Below are positions 17,602 through 25,376 of a DNA stretch of 43,074 bases, one piece after another. Numbering within the stretch: the first letter of the stretch is position 1; each line of letters opens with the position of its first letter. The notes beneath the pieces were generated by a model. It ran no database searches. It saw only the letters and a program-made list of their open reading frames with translations, and was not told the origin of the DNA. Origin of the DNA: an uncultured Duganella sp. (lineage in GTDB: Bacteria > Pseudomonadota > Gammaproteobacteria > Burkholderiales > Burkholderiaceae); assembly GCA_946482335.1 (NCBI GenBank), contig CAMLRG010000021.1, forward strand, positions 1 to 43,074. The letters run 5' to 3'. Both the position numbers and the translations under genes were made by a program.

Positions 17602-18873
17602 TTATGGCAGCGGGCGGTCCGACAATTCGCGGTCGTCGGTGGCAACCAGTTCGCCTTCCCATTTCGCCACCACCGCGGTAGCAATGGAGTTGCCCACCAC
17701 GTTGGTGGCCGAGCGCGCCATGTCCAGGAAGTGGTCGATCGCGAACAGCAGCACCAGGCCCGCTTCCGGGATGTTGAACTGGTGCAGGGTGGCTGCAATC
17801 ACCACCAGCGAGGCGCGCGGCACGCCGGCCATGCCCTTGGAGGTCAGCATCAGCACTGCCATCATGGTCATCTGGGTGCCGATCGACAGGTCGATGCCGT
17901 AGGCCTGGGCGATGAAGATGGCGGCGAACGTGCAGTACATCATCGAGCCGTCCAGGTTGAACGAGTAGCCGATCGGCAGCACGAATGCCGCGATGCGGTT
18001 ACGCACGCCGAAGCGCTCCAGGCCTTCCAGGGTTTTCGGGAAGGCGGCTTCGGAGGAGGCGGTGGAGAACGCCAGCAGGGTCGGCTCTTTCACTTCCGAG
18101 ATCAGCTTGAACACGCGGCGGCCCAGGAACAGGAAGCCGGCGAAGATCAGGATCGCCCACAGCACGCCGATCGAGAGGTAGAACTCCGCCATGAACACGC
18201 CATAGGTCTGCAGCACGCCGACACCGCTCTTGGCGATGGTGCCCGCCACGGCCGCGAACACGGCCAGCGGCGCGAACTGCATCACGTAGCCGGTCACCTT
18301 CAGCATGATGTGGGCGATGCCGTCGACCGCGTCGATCAGCGGTTCCGCCTTGGCGCCGACTGCGGCGGCCGCGGTGCCGAAGAACAGCGAGAACACCACG
18401 ATCTGCAGGATCTCGTTCTTGGCCATGCCGTCGATGATCGAGGCCGGGATCAGGTGGGTGATGAATTCCTTCAGCGACAGGCTGGCGGTCTGCAGGGTGG
18501 CAGCGGCAGCGGCGCCTTCGGCCGGGATCTGGCCGACCAGGGCGTCGCCCGGGCGGAACAGGTTCACCATGACCAGGCCCAGTGCCAGCGAGACCACGGA
18601 AGCGATGAAGAACCAGCCCAGGGTCTTGATACCGACGCGGCCCACTTCCTTGGTATCGCCCATGCGCGCGATACCGACCATCAGGGTCGAGAACACCAGC
18701 GGCGCAATGATCATTTTGATCAGGCGCAGGAACATCGTGGTGATCAGGGACATATAATCGGCAAAGCTGGTCGCGCCAGTCTTGTCCACCGATATATTGA
18801 TAAGGTAGCCGGCAACGATGCCGAGCGCGAGGCCGACGAGAATATAGGTAGTCAGGCGATTTTTATTGGCCAT
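17602..18873 (-). CDS. Dicarboxylate/amino acid:cation symporter (DctA/GltP, DAACS family)
   Basis: This 423-residue inner-membrane transporter has eight membrane helices and two re-entrant hairpins. Hairpin 1 carries STASSEAAFPKTLE, helix 7 has NLDGSMMY (the NxDG sodium/substrate motif), hairpin 2 has TSKGMAGVPRAS, and helix 8 has DHFLDMARSATNVVGNS with the Asp and Arg that contact acidic substrates. It imports C4-dicarboxylates or glutamate/aspartate with H+ or Na+; the sequence does not decide. ATG 18873 is chosen over the in-frame TTG at 18879, with AGGA upstream. It is divergent from the glutamate/aspartate ABC operon, so two acidic-substrate uptake systems sit side by side. Confidence 0.9.
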   Translation of the reverse strand: MANKNRLTTYILVGLALGIVAGYLINISVDKTGATSFADYMSLITTMFLRLIKMIIAPLVFSTLMVGIARMGDTKEVGRVGIKTLGWFFIASVVSLALGLVMVNLFRPGDALVGQIPAEGAAAAATLQTASLSLKEFITHLIPASIIDGMAKNEILQIVVFSLFFGTAAAAVGAKAEPLIDAVDGIAHIMLKVTGYVMQFAPLAVFAAVAGTIAKSGVGVLQTYGVFMAEFYLSIGVLWAILIFAGFLFLGRRVFKLISEVKEPTLLAFSTASSEAAFPKTLEGLERFGVRNRIAAFVLPIGYSFNLDGSMMYCTFAAIFIAQAYGIDLSIGTQMTMMAVLMLTSKGMAGVPRASLVVIAATLHQFNIPEAGLVLLFAIDHFLDMARSATNVVGNSIATAVVAKWEGELVATDDRELSDRPLP

Positions 18874-18937
18874 AAGCAAGATTCCTGAAGAGGGGTGGAT
18901 TTGCCGCTAGAATGATGAGCTATTAAGCAAGTCCCGA

Positions 18938-18967
18938 AGTATCCTTGCGGTGCCGGGCCACTGTCAA
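18938..18967 (-). promoter_or_regulatory. Putative sigma-70 promoter of the symporter gene
   Basis: On the minus strand a perfect TTGACA (complement of 18962-18967) is followed after 18 bases by GATACT (complement of 18938-18943, 4/6). Transcription would start near 18931 and give a leader of about 58 bases. No equally good plus-strand promoter for gltL was found in this gap. Confidence 0.42.
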
Positions 18968-18998
18968 GCAAGAAACAACCTGCCGAAACGCCGAAAAG

Positions 18999-19724
18999 AT
19001 GATCGCAATTAAAGACTTAAGTAAATGGTATGGCAACTTCCAGGTGCTCGCGGACTGCAGCACCGAGGTGGCCAAGGGCGACGTCATGGTGATCTGCGGG
19101 CCGTCCGGCTCGGGCAAGTCGACCCTGATCAAAACGGTCAACGGCTTGGAACCCTTCCAGAAGGGGGAAATTATTGTCGATGGGACATCGGTCGGCGCCA
19201 AAGGCACCAACCTGTCGGCGTTGCGTGCGCGCATCGGTATGGTGTTCCAGAACTTCGAACTGTTCCCCCACCTGTCCGTAAGGGAAAACCTTACCCTGGG
19301 CCAGACCAAGGTGCTGGGCCGCTCGCAGGACGAGGCCAACGAGAAAGGCTTGAAATACCTGGACCGGGTCGGCCTGCTGGCGCACCAGGACAAATACCCG
19401 AACCAGCTGTCCGGCGGCCAGCAGCAGCGCGTTGCCATCGCGCGCGCCCTGGCGATGGATCCGATCGCCATGCTGTTCGACGAGCCGACTTCCGCCCTCG
19501 ATCCGGAAATGATCAATGAAGTGCTGGACGTGATGGTCGGCCTGGCGCAGGAAGGCATGACCATGATGGTGGTGACCCACGAGATGGGCTTCGCCCGCAA
19601 GGTGGCCAACCGCGTGGTCTTCATGGACAAGGGCCGCATCCTGGAAGACTGCAGCAAGGAAGAATTCTTCGGCGCGCCGCGTTCCGAGCGCGCACGGGAC
19701 TTTTTAGCGCGTATCATCCATTAA
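18999..19724 (+). CDS. gltL: Glutamate/aspartate ABC importer, ATP-binding subunit
   Basis: This 241-residue ATPase of the polar amino acid uptake family has Walker A GPSGSGKST, Q-loop GMVFQNFELFPH, signature LSGGQQQR, Walker B AMLFDEPTSALDPE and H-loop VVTHEMGFA, all as in GltL/GlnQ. It powers uptake through GltJ/GltK. ATG 18999 (MIAIKDLSKWYG) is the family start; an in-frame ATG at 18945 is rejected. The ribosome-binding site is weak. It is first of four genes, gltL-gltI-gltJ-gltK; in E. coli the ATPase gene is last. Confidence 0.9.
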   Translation: MIAIKDLSKWYGNFQVLADCSTEVAKGDVMVICGPSGSGKSTLIKTVNGLEPFQKGEIIVDGTSVGAKGTNLSALRARIGMVFQNFELFPHLSVRENLTLGQTKVLGRSQDEANEKGLKYLDRVGLLAHQDKYPNQLSGGQQQRVAIARALAMDPIAMLFDEPTSALDPEMINEVLDVMVGLAQEGMTMMVVTHEMGFARKVANRVVFMDKGRILEDCSKEEFFGAPRSERARDFLARIIH

Positions 19725-19764
19725 CAGGGCGGGTCGCGGACCCGCGGTTACAGCGGAGGACACC

Positions 19765-20673
19765 ATGACCTTTCTGCGCCTGCTTCCCTTCCTGTGCCTG
19801 GGCGCCGCGACTGCGGCGGCCGCGCAGGATGCCACCGGCACCCTCGCCAAGATCAAGCGTACCGGCCAGGTCGTACTGGGCGTGCGCGATGGCTCGGTGC
19901 CCTTCTCATATCTCGACGACAAGCAGCAGTACCAAGGCTACTCGGTGGACTTGTGCCTGAAGATCGTCGAACACCTGAAGACGCACCTGGCCATGCCGGG
20001 CCTCAAGGTGGCCTATAACCCGGTGACCTCGGCCAACCGCATCCCGCTGATGGCCAATGGCACCATCGACCTCGAATGCGGCTCCACCACCAATAATGCG
20101 GAACGCCAGCAGCAGGTGGCCTTCGCACCGACCATGTTCGTGATCTCCAGCCGCCTGCTGTCGAAGAAGGCTTCCGGCATCCGGTCCCTGGCCGACATGA
20201 AGGGCAAGACCCTGGTCGCCACCGCCGGTACCACCTCGCTCAAGCAACTGACGGTGCTGAACTCGCAGCGCGGGCTGGGCATGAAGATCCTCACCGGGCG
20301 CGACCATCCCGAATCGTTCCTGATGCTGGAAACCGGCCGCGCCGTGGCGGAAGCGAACGATGACATCCTGCTGGCGGCGCAAGTGGCGAGCGCCAAGTCG
20401 CCGGGTGAATACGTGATCGGCAGCGAGGCGCTGTCGGTCGAGCCTTACGGCATCATGCTGCGCAAAGGCGATGCGCCGTTCAAGCAGGCGGTCGATGCGG
20501 CGCTGGCCAAGGTGTACCAGTCGCCGGACATGCAGAAGATTTACGACAAGTGGTTCATGCAGCCCATCCCGCCGCGCGGCGTCAACCTGAATTTCCCGAT
20601 GCCGGCGGCGCTGAAAGCCGTGCTGGCCAAACCGACCGATTCGCCCGATCCCGCCGCTTACGCCGCCAGGTAA
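19765..20673 (+). CDS. gltI: Glutamate/aspartate ABC importer, periplasmic binding protein
   Basis: This 302-residue solute-binding protein of family 3 has the signal peptide MTFLRLLPFLCLGAATAAAA. The mature part opens GTLAKIKRTGQVVLGVRDGSVPFSY and contains GYSVDLCLKIVE and IDLECGSTTNNAERQQQVAFA, which match GltI of the glutamate/aspartate system more closely than glutamine or arginine binding proteins. GCGGAGG lies 6 bases before the ATG. It delivers the amino acid to GltJK. Confidence 0.9.
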   Translation: MTFLRLLPFLCLGAATAAAAQDATGTLAKIKRTGQVVLGVRDGSVPFSYLDDKQQYQGYSVDLCLKIVEHLKTHLAMPGLKVAYNPVTSANRIPLMANGTIDLECGSTTNNAERQQQVAFAPTMFVISSRLLSKKASGIRSLADMKGKTLVATAGTTSLKQLTVLNSQRGLGMKILTGRDHPESFLMLETGRAVAEANDDILLAAQVASAKSPGEYVIGSEALSVEPYGIMLRKGDAPFKQAVDAALAKVYQSPDMQKIYDKWFMQPIPPRGVNLNFPMPAALKAVLAKPTDSPDPAAYAAR

Positions 20674-20675
20674 GC

Positions 20676-21434
20676 ATGCATTACAACTGGAACTGGCACA
20701 TCTTCTGGGAGCTGTCCCCGGACGGCGTGCATACCTATTGGGACACGCTGCTGTCCGGGCTGGTGTGGACGCTGGCGACGTCGCTGGCCGGCTGGGCCAT
20801 CGCGCTGGCCTTCGGCGTTGCGGTCGGCACGCTGCGCACGCTGCCCAATCGCTGGCTGCAGCGCTTCGCCATCGCCTGGGTCGAAGTATTCCGCAATATC
20901 CCGCTGCTGGTGCAGATGTTCCTGTGGTTCTTCGTACTGCCCGAACTGCTGCCGGAAGTTGCCGGCGGCTGGCTGAAGGCGCTGCCGAACGCGCCTTTCG
21001 TGACGGCCGTGCTGTGCCTCGGCTTCTTCACTTCGGCGCGCGTGGCGGTGCAGGTGGCGGCCGGCATCAGCGCGCTGGCCGGCGGGCAGCGCCTGGCTGC
21101 GCTGGCGCTCGGGCTGTCGGTGGCGCAAGCCTATCGCCACATACTGCTTCCGCTGGGCATGCGCATCGTGCTGCCGCCGCTGGCCAGCGAATTCCTCAAC
21201 ATCATCAAGAACAGTTCCGTCGCCCTCACCATCGGCCTGATGGAACTGACCGCCAGCGCGCGCTCGATGCAGGAATTCTCCTTCCAGTTCTTTGAAGCGT
21301 TCGCCGCCGCCACGATGATCTACGTGATCGCCAACATCATCGTCGTCGCCGGCATGACCGTGCTCGAACGCAAGGTGGCGCTGCCCGGCACGCTGGGCGA
21401 AGGCACGCAGGCGAACCAACAGGGGGCCGCCTGA
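20676..21434 (+). CDS. gltJ: Glutamate/aspartate ABC importer, permease GltJ
   Basis: This 252-residue membrane protein begins MHYNWNWHIFWE, the typical GltJ opening, and has about five membrane helices. The family EAA loop is in the segment GLSVAQAYRHILLPLGMRIVLPP (about residues 147-169), and VEVFRNIPLLVQMFLWFF is the HisMQ-type signature. The start is 2 bases after the gltI stop, with translational coupling. Its TGA overlaps the ATG of gltK by one base. Confidence 0.9.
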   Translation: MHYNWNWHIFWELSPDGVHTYWDTLLSGLVWTLATSLAGWAIALAFGVAVGTLRTLPNRWLQRFAIAWVEVFRNIPLLVQMFLWFFVLPELLPEVAGGWLKALPNAPFVTAVLCLGFFTSARVAVQVAAGISALAGGQRLAALALGLSVAQAYRHILLPLGMRIVLPPLASEFLNIIKNSSVALTIGLMELTASARSMQEFSFQFFEAFAAATMIYVIANIIVVAGMTVLERKVALPGTLGEGTQANQQGAA

Positions 21435-22126
21435 TGCTGGCCAATTTCGACTTCAGCGTGATCGCGAACTCGTGGGTCTACCTGTTCCAGGTCGGCATGG
21501 CGTTCACGCTCGAGCTCACCGTGCTCGCCATGCTGGGCGGGGTTGCGCTCGGCACCCTGCTCGCGATGGCGCGGCTTTCTTCGTGGCGCGCACTCTCGCT
21601 GCTGGCCGCCGCTTACGTCAACCTGATCCGCGCCGTGCCGCTGGTGCTGGTGATCTTCTGGTTCTATTTCCTGGTGCCGTATATCGCCGCATGGCTGATC
21701 GGCGCATCCGAACCGGTGAAGGTCGGCACCTTCCTCTCCGCCCTGATCACCTTCACCTTGTTCCAGGCGGCCTACTACTGCGAGATCATGCGCGGCGGCA
21801 TCCAGGCCATTCCCAAAGGCCAGGTATATGCGGCGCAGGCGCTGGGCATGAACTACTGGCAGACCATGTCGAAAGTCGTACTGCCCCAGGCCTTTCGGAA
21901 TATGTTGCCGGTCCTGCTGACACAGACCATCGTATTGTTTCAGGATGTCTCACTCGTCTACGTGCTCTCGGTGCCCGATTTCGTTGGCGCCGCCAGTAAA
22001 GTCGCGCAGCGCGACGGACGCCTGGTCGAAATGTATCTCTTTATCGCGCTGGTCTACTTCATACTATGCGCGTTACTTTCTTGGTTGGTGCGCCGATTGC
22101 AGCTGCGCATTGGAAATATTGTCTAA
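21434..22126 (+). CDS. gltK: Glutamate/aspartate ABC importer, permease GltK
   Basis: This 230-residue permease pairs with GltJ. It has about five membrane helices, the NLIRAVPLVLVIFWFYF motif and an EAA loop AAQALGMNYWQTMSKVVLPQAFRN. The ATG shares a base with the gltJ stop. It is the last gene of the operon; no intrinsic terminator is visible after it, and the tnpB element begins within a few tens of bases. Confidence 0.9.
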   Translation: MLANFDFSVIANSWVYLFQVGMAFTLELTVLAMLGGVALGTLLAMARLSSWRALSLLAAAYVNLIRAVPLVLVIFWFYFLVPYIAAWLIGASEPVKVGTFLSALITFTLFQAAYYCEIMRGGIQAIPKGQVYAAQALGMNYWQTMSKVVLPQAFRNMLPVLLTQTIVLFQDVSLVYVLSVPDFVGAASKVAQRDGRLVEMYLFIALVYFILCALLSWLVRRLQLRIGNIV

Positions 22127-22144
22127 ACGACTGAGCTCACCAGT

Positions 22145-22168
22145 GCAAATTTCTCCCTTGAGATTTGC
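22145..22168 (+). repeat. Left-end hairpin of the tnpB element
   Basis: GCAAATTTC (22145-22153) pairs with GAGATTTGC (22160-22168), with one T-G wobble, around the loop TCCCTT. Imperfect subterminal hairpins are what Y1 transposases recognise at the ends of IS200/IS605 elements. Confidence 0.5.
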
Positions 22169-22185
22169 CGATTACTGTATAAAAT
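22158..22185 (+). promoter_or_regulatory. Putative tnpB promoter, leaderless
   Basis: TTGAGA (22158-22163, 5/6) and TAAAAT (22180-22185, 5/6) are 16 bases apart. The start would fall near 22192, the first base of the tnpB ATG, which fits the lack of any Shine-Dalgarno sequence there. Confidence 0.45.
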
Positions 22186-22192
22186 CACAGTA
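22173..22192 (+). promoter_or_regulatory. LexA-type SOS box overlapping the tnpB promoter and start codon
   Basis: TACTGTATAAAATCACAGTA matches the E. coli LexA consensus TACTG(TA)5CAGTA at 16 of 20 positions and has perfect 6-base arms (TACTGT/ACAGTA). It fits the CTGT-N8-ACAG core used by beta- and gammaproteobacteria. It covers the putative -10 and ends on the A of the ATG. An alternative is a structural palindrome of the transposon end. Confidence 0.5.
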
Positions 22193-23238
22193 TGATTTTG
22201 GTCTATCGATACCGCGTTAAGTCGAACATAGGGCTGCTTAATGAGCAAGCTCGTAAGGTCAATTTCGTTTGGAACTATTGCAACGACCGGCAGAAAGATG
22301 CGTTGCGTTTTGGACGACCATGGCTGAGCGGTTTTGATCTAAATAGGCTGACGGCTGGCAGTAGCAAAGAACTGAGACTGCACTCTCATACTATCAATGC
22401 TATTTGTGAACAGTATGCAAAGTCGCGGGCACAACATAAGCGGCCGTACTTACGCTATCGCGGCCAGAAGTCCTTAGGTTGGGTACCGCTAAAGGGGTGC
22501 GATATTGTTCGGCAGGGTGACATGTTCCGTTTTGCTGGCAAGTCATTCCGTGTTTTTTATTCGCGACCTTTACCCGAGCGAAAGATTAAGGATGGAACTT
22601 GTTTTTCCCGTGACAAAAGGGGCAATTGGTTCCTCAATATTGTGATCGAGGTCGCTGAGACGCCAGTACGCCCGATCGAACATGGTGTCGGAATCGATTT
22701 GGGACTTAAGGATTTTGCGGTTCTGTCGAACGGCGGTCGAATTCCGGCCCAGGACTTTTATCGTAAGGCGGAAATGGAACTCGCGGTGGCCCAGCGTGCT
22801 CATAAACGTCGAAGGGTTAAAAGTATTCATGCACACACGGCACGCTGCCGGCTAGACTTCCTGCATAATCGATCAAATGAACTTGCTCGCGCCTTTGATC
22901 ACATCGCTGTCGGCAATGTTAATGCTAGCGGACTCGCCCGAACCAGCCTGGCGAAGTCCGTGCTTGATGCCGGCTGGTCGTCTTTCCGAAAAATGCTGGC
23001 GTACAAGGCCGTTAGGCATGGCGCGCGGTATGTCGAAGTGGACGAAAGCTTCACCACCCAGACCTGTTCGAATTGTGGTGAAATGCCCGATTCGCGGCCG
23101 AGAGGTATCGCAGGCCTTGGAATAAGGGAATGGACGTGCAGTGAGTGCGGTGCGGTACATGATCGTGATCTCAATGCCGCGAAAAACATTCTCCGTCGTG
23201 GACGTGCGACGCTGGTTGCAGGAATCTCCCTTCATTAG
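22192..23238 (+). CDS. tnpB: TnpB-type RNA-guided nuclease (IS200/IS605 accessory protein)
   Basis: This 348-residue protein has an N-terminal helix-rich OrfB domain (FVWNYCNDRQK) and a RuvC-like nuclease domain. RuvC-I is GIDLGLKDFAV (Asp169). The zinc ribbon TCSNC ... TCSEC and RuvC-III HDRDLNAAKNI (Asp324/Asp326) are intact. At RuvC-II the usual VxE is replaced by VGN (Gly241), while Glu285 lies in VDESFTTQTCS. This resembles TnpB groups reported with a rearranged catalytic site. The protein would bind a guide RNA from the element's right end and cut DNA at matching sites. No ribosome-binding site precedes the ATG. Confidence 0.88.
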   Translation: MILVYRYRVKSNIGLLNEQARKVNFVWNYCNDRQKDALRFGRPWLSGFDLNRLTAGSSKELRLHSHTINAICEQYAKSRAQHKRPYLRYRGQKSLGWVPLKGCDIVRQGDMFRFAGKSFRVFYSRPLPERKIKDGTCFSRDKRGNWFLNIVIEVAETPVRPIEHGVGIDLGLKDFAVLSNGGRIPAQDFYRKAEMELAVAQRAHKRRRVKSIHAHTARCRLDFLHNRSNELARAFDHIAVGNVNASGLARTSLAKSVLDAGWSSFRKMLAYKAVRHGARYVEVDESFTTQTCSNCGEMPDSRPRGIAGLGIREWTCSECGAVHDRDLNAAKNILRRGRATLVAGISLH

Positions 23239-23271
23239 GAGGGAGGGGACGTCAATTCGTAATGTGTAGTT
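23130..23271 (+). ncRNA. Predicted omega/reRNA scaffold and guide of TnpB
   Basis: In this family the guide RNA spans the 3' end of tnpB and the right end of the element, and the guide itself is the flanking DNA. Here CTCCCT (23226-23231) pairs with AGGGAG (23240-23245) across the stop codon, followed by GGGGACGTCAA. The first 16 flanking bases (23256-23271) would be the guide. The 5' limit given is only a guess. Confidence 0.35.
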
Positions 23272-23330
23272 TGTATCGGCGTTGTAACTCGGCTAGTGAA
23301 CCTACTGCAGCGTGTGTACCATGTCGGTTC

Positions 23331-24785
23331 ATGAAGACGACTAAACTTTCGGTTGGCGCCTTGCTGGTGCTGGGGGCGTTCGGCGGCGCGCAGGCTGCGG
23401 GACGCGTGGTTGCGGATGTGGCGCTGACGCAGGCGACGATTGTCGACGTGGCGTCAGGCCGGCTGGTGCAGGGCAAGGCCGTGCTGCTGAAAGGCGGCGA
23501 CATCATCGCGGTCGTCGACCACGCCAAGCTGAAAGGCTACGCGCCCAAGCGCACGGTCAAGCTGCCGGGCAAATACCTGATGCCTGGCCTGTGGGACACC
23601 CACGTGCACTTTGGCGGCGGGCCGGCGCTGATCGAAGAGAACAAGCAACTGCTTGGCCTGTATCTCGCGCATGGCATCACCACCGTGCGCGATTGTGCCG
23701 GCGACCTGTCCGACACCGTGCTCGATTGGCGCGACCTGATCAACCAGGGCAAGCTGTCCGGCCCGACCATCTTCGCTTCCGGCCCCAAGCTGGAAGGCTA
23801 CAAACCGCTGTGGAAAGGCACCATCCAGGTCGCCACGCCGCAGGAAGTCAGCAAGGCGCTGGATTACCTGCAGTCGCGCAGCGTGGACTTCGTCAAGATC
23901 ACCGAAAACACCATGACGCCGGAAATCTTCCTGGAAGCGGTACGCCAGGCCAAGGCGCGCGGCATGCAGACTTCCGGCCATTTACCGGTACAGCTCACGC
24001 TTGACCAGGTGATGCAGGCAGGCCTGGGCAGCATCGAGCACCAGTCCTATCTGCTGCGCGGTTCGACACCGCGGGAGGCGGAGCTGACGCGGCAGGTCGC
24101 CGAGGGCAAGATCAGCAGCCGCGACGCCATGCGCGCCAGCATCGAGAGCTTCGACGAAGCGACCGCGCGCGCCACTTTCCGCCGCATGGCCGCTGCAGGC
24201 ATGTCCGTCACGCCGACCCTGGTCGGCTCGCAAGTGACCGCCTACCTGGACCAGGACGACCACGCCAACGACCCCTACCTGCAATACATCGGCAAGGGAT
24301 TGCTCAAGACTTACGAATGGCGCGTGCAGCGCGCGGCCAAGGACGATGCGGCCGCCATCGCCTACCGCCATGCCGCCTATGAGAAGGCCGCCTCACTGCT
24401 GCCGCTGTTGCAGCAGGAAGGTGTGAACATCATCGCCGGCACCGACGCCGGCTTCCTGAACTCCTTCGATTACCCGGGGCAGGGTTTGCACGACGAACTG
24501 GGCATCTTCGTCAAATACGGCTTGACGCCGCAGCAGGCACTGCAGGCGTCCGTGGTCAATGGCCCGCGCTTGCTCGGCAAGCTGGAGCGCTATGGCGCCG
24601 TCGCCAAAGGCAAGGCGGCCGACCTGCTGGTGCTGGATGCCAACCCGCTGCAGGACATCGCCAACACCCGCAAAGTGCGCATGGTGGTCAGCCACGGCAA
24701 GGTCTACGAGCGCAGCAAGCTGGACGCCATGCTGGAAGCGGCGCGCCGTTACGCCGCTGAGCATCCCGCTCCGCCCGCCGATTAA
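23331..24785 (+). CDS. Exported amidohydrolase (imidazolonepropionase-like, metal-dependent)
   Basis: This 484-residue protein has a signal peptide (MKTTKLSVGALLVLGAFGGAQA). The amidohydrolase barrel shows WDTHVHFGG (His-x-His), VDFVKI (probable carboxylated Lys), SGHLP and SIEHQSY (metal His) and AGTDAGF (catalytic Asp). The C-terminal composite domain has KGKAADLLVLDANP. Members of this exported group include prolidase-like and organophosphate-acid-type hydrolases; the substrate is not defined. ATG 23331 is the start of the signal peptide, but it has no Shine-Dalgarno sequence, and the tnpB element ends only 75 bases upstream, which may have displaced the original promoter. Its TAA overlaps the TAA of the convergent VOC gene. 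Confidence 0.85.
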   Translation: MKTTKLSVGALLVLGAFGGAQAAGRVVADVALTQATIVDVASGRLVQGKAVLLKGGDIIAVVDHAKLKGYAPKRTVKLPGKYLMPGLWDTHVHFGGGPALIEENKQLLGLYLAHGITTVRDCAGDLSDTVLDWRDLINQGKLSGPTIFASGPKLEGYKPLWKGTIQVATPQEVSKALDYLQSRSVDFVKITENTMTPEIFLEAVRQAKARGMQTSGHLPVQLTLDQVMQAGLGSIEHQSYLLRGSTPREAELTRQVAEGKISSRDAMRASIESFDEATARATFRRMAAAGMSVTPTLVGSQVTAYLDQDDHANDPYLQYIGKGLLKTYEWRVQRAAKDDAAAIAYRHAAYEKAASLLPLLQQEGVNIIAGTDAGFLNSFDYPGQGLHDELGIFVKYGLTPQQALQASVVNGPRLLGKLERYGAVAKGKAADLLVLDANPLQDIANTRKVRMVVSHGKVYERSKLDAMLEAARRYAAEHPAPPAD

Positions 24786-25267
24786 GCGGAACCGCGCCGC
24801 GCCTTCTCGATCGCCGCGATATCGATCTTGCGCATTTCCATCATGGCTTCGAACGCGCGCTTGGATGCCGCGCGGTCGGGGTCTTTGATGGCATCGGTCA
24901 GGGCGCGCGGCGTAATCTGCCAGGACAGGCCCCAACGGTCCTTGCACCAGCCGCAGGCGCTCTCCTGGCCGCCATTGCCGACAATCGCGTCCCACAAGCG
25001 GTCGGTTTCGGCCTGGTCGTCGGTCGCGATCTGGAAAGAAAAGGCTTCGCTGTGCTTGAAAGCGGGGCCGCCGTTCAGGCCAAGGCAGGGAATGCCGGCC
25101 ACCGTGAAGTCGACGGTGAGGACGTCGCCCTGCTTGCCGTCCGGGAAATCACCGGGTGCCCGCATCACGGCGCCCACCGAGCTGTCGGGGAAAGTTTTTG
25201 CATAGAAGGTGGCGGCGTCCAGCGCATCGCCGTCGTACCAAAGGCAGATCGTGTTCTTGCTGACCAT
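24782..25267 (-). CDS. VOC family protein (PhnB-like, 3-dmu-9_3-mt domain)
   Basis: This 161-residue protein has two betaalphabetabetabeta modules of the vicinal-oxygen-chelate fold. It opens with [24 protein letters not shown] and contains [22 protein letters not shown] and [18 protein letters not shown], the pattern of the PhnB/3-demethylubiquinone methyltransferase-like domain. Despite that name, these proteins are not proven methyltransferases; function is unknown. GAGGAG lies 7 bases before ATG 25267. The stop codon overlaps that of the convergent amidohydrolase gene by three bases. Confidence 0.85.
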   Translation of the reverse strand: MVSKNTICLWYDGDALDAATFYAKTFPDSSVGAVMRAPGDFPDGKQGDVLTVDFTVAGIPCLGLNGGPAFKHSEAFSFQIATDDQAETDRLWDAIVGNGGQESACGWCKDRWGLSWQITPRALTDAIKDPDRAASKRAFEAMMEMRKIDIAAIEKARRGSA

Positions 25268-25376
25268 GGCTATCTCCTCGAGGGTGCGTAGTGAAACGAC
25301 AATATCGCACATTCTCCCGGCGCGTGCGGCCCAGCAGGTAAAATGGCGGGATTCGTTTTATTGTGAGCCCGCCGCC

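Larger units (their letters stand above)
22140..23255 (+). mobile_element. Solitary IS200/IS605-type tnpB element (IS1341-like, no tnpA)
   Basis: The block has visibly lower GC and different codon use from both neighbours. It holds a left subterminal hairpin, tnpB, a stem-loop at the tnpB stop and a right-end motif GGGGACGTCAA ending at 23255. No Y1 transposase gene is present, so it would need a TnpA in trans. The right boundary is based on the TCAA-type ends of known IS605-group elements. The left boundary is not resolved; it lies between the gltK stop (22126) and the hairpin at 22145. Confidence 0.7.

Noticed and set aside
14238..17798. Minus-strand open frame of 1186 codons
   Set aside because: It is antisense to the ABC exporter and M20 carboxypeptidase genes, which have full domain evidence. 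The translation is His/Arg/Ala/Gly-rich without any recognisable motif, as expected for GC-rich shadow frames.
22140..23275. CRISPR-Cas type V locus
   Set aside because: The effector is of TnpB size with transposon-type ends; no repeat-spacer array or adaptation genes are present.
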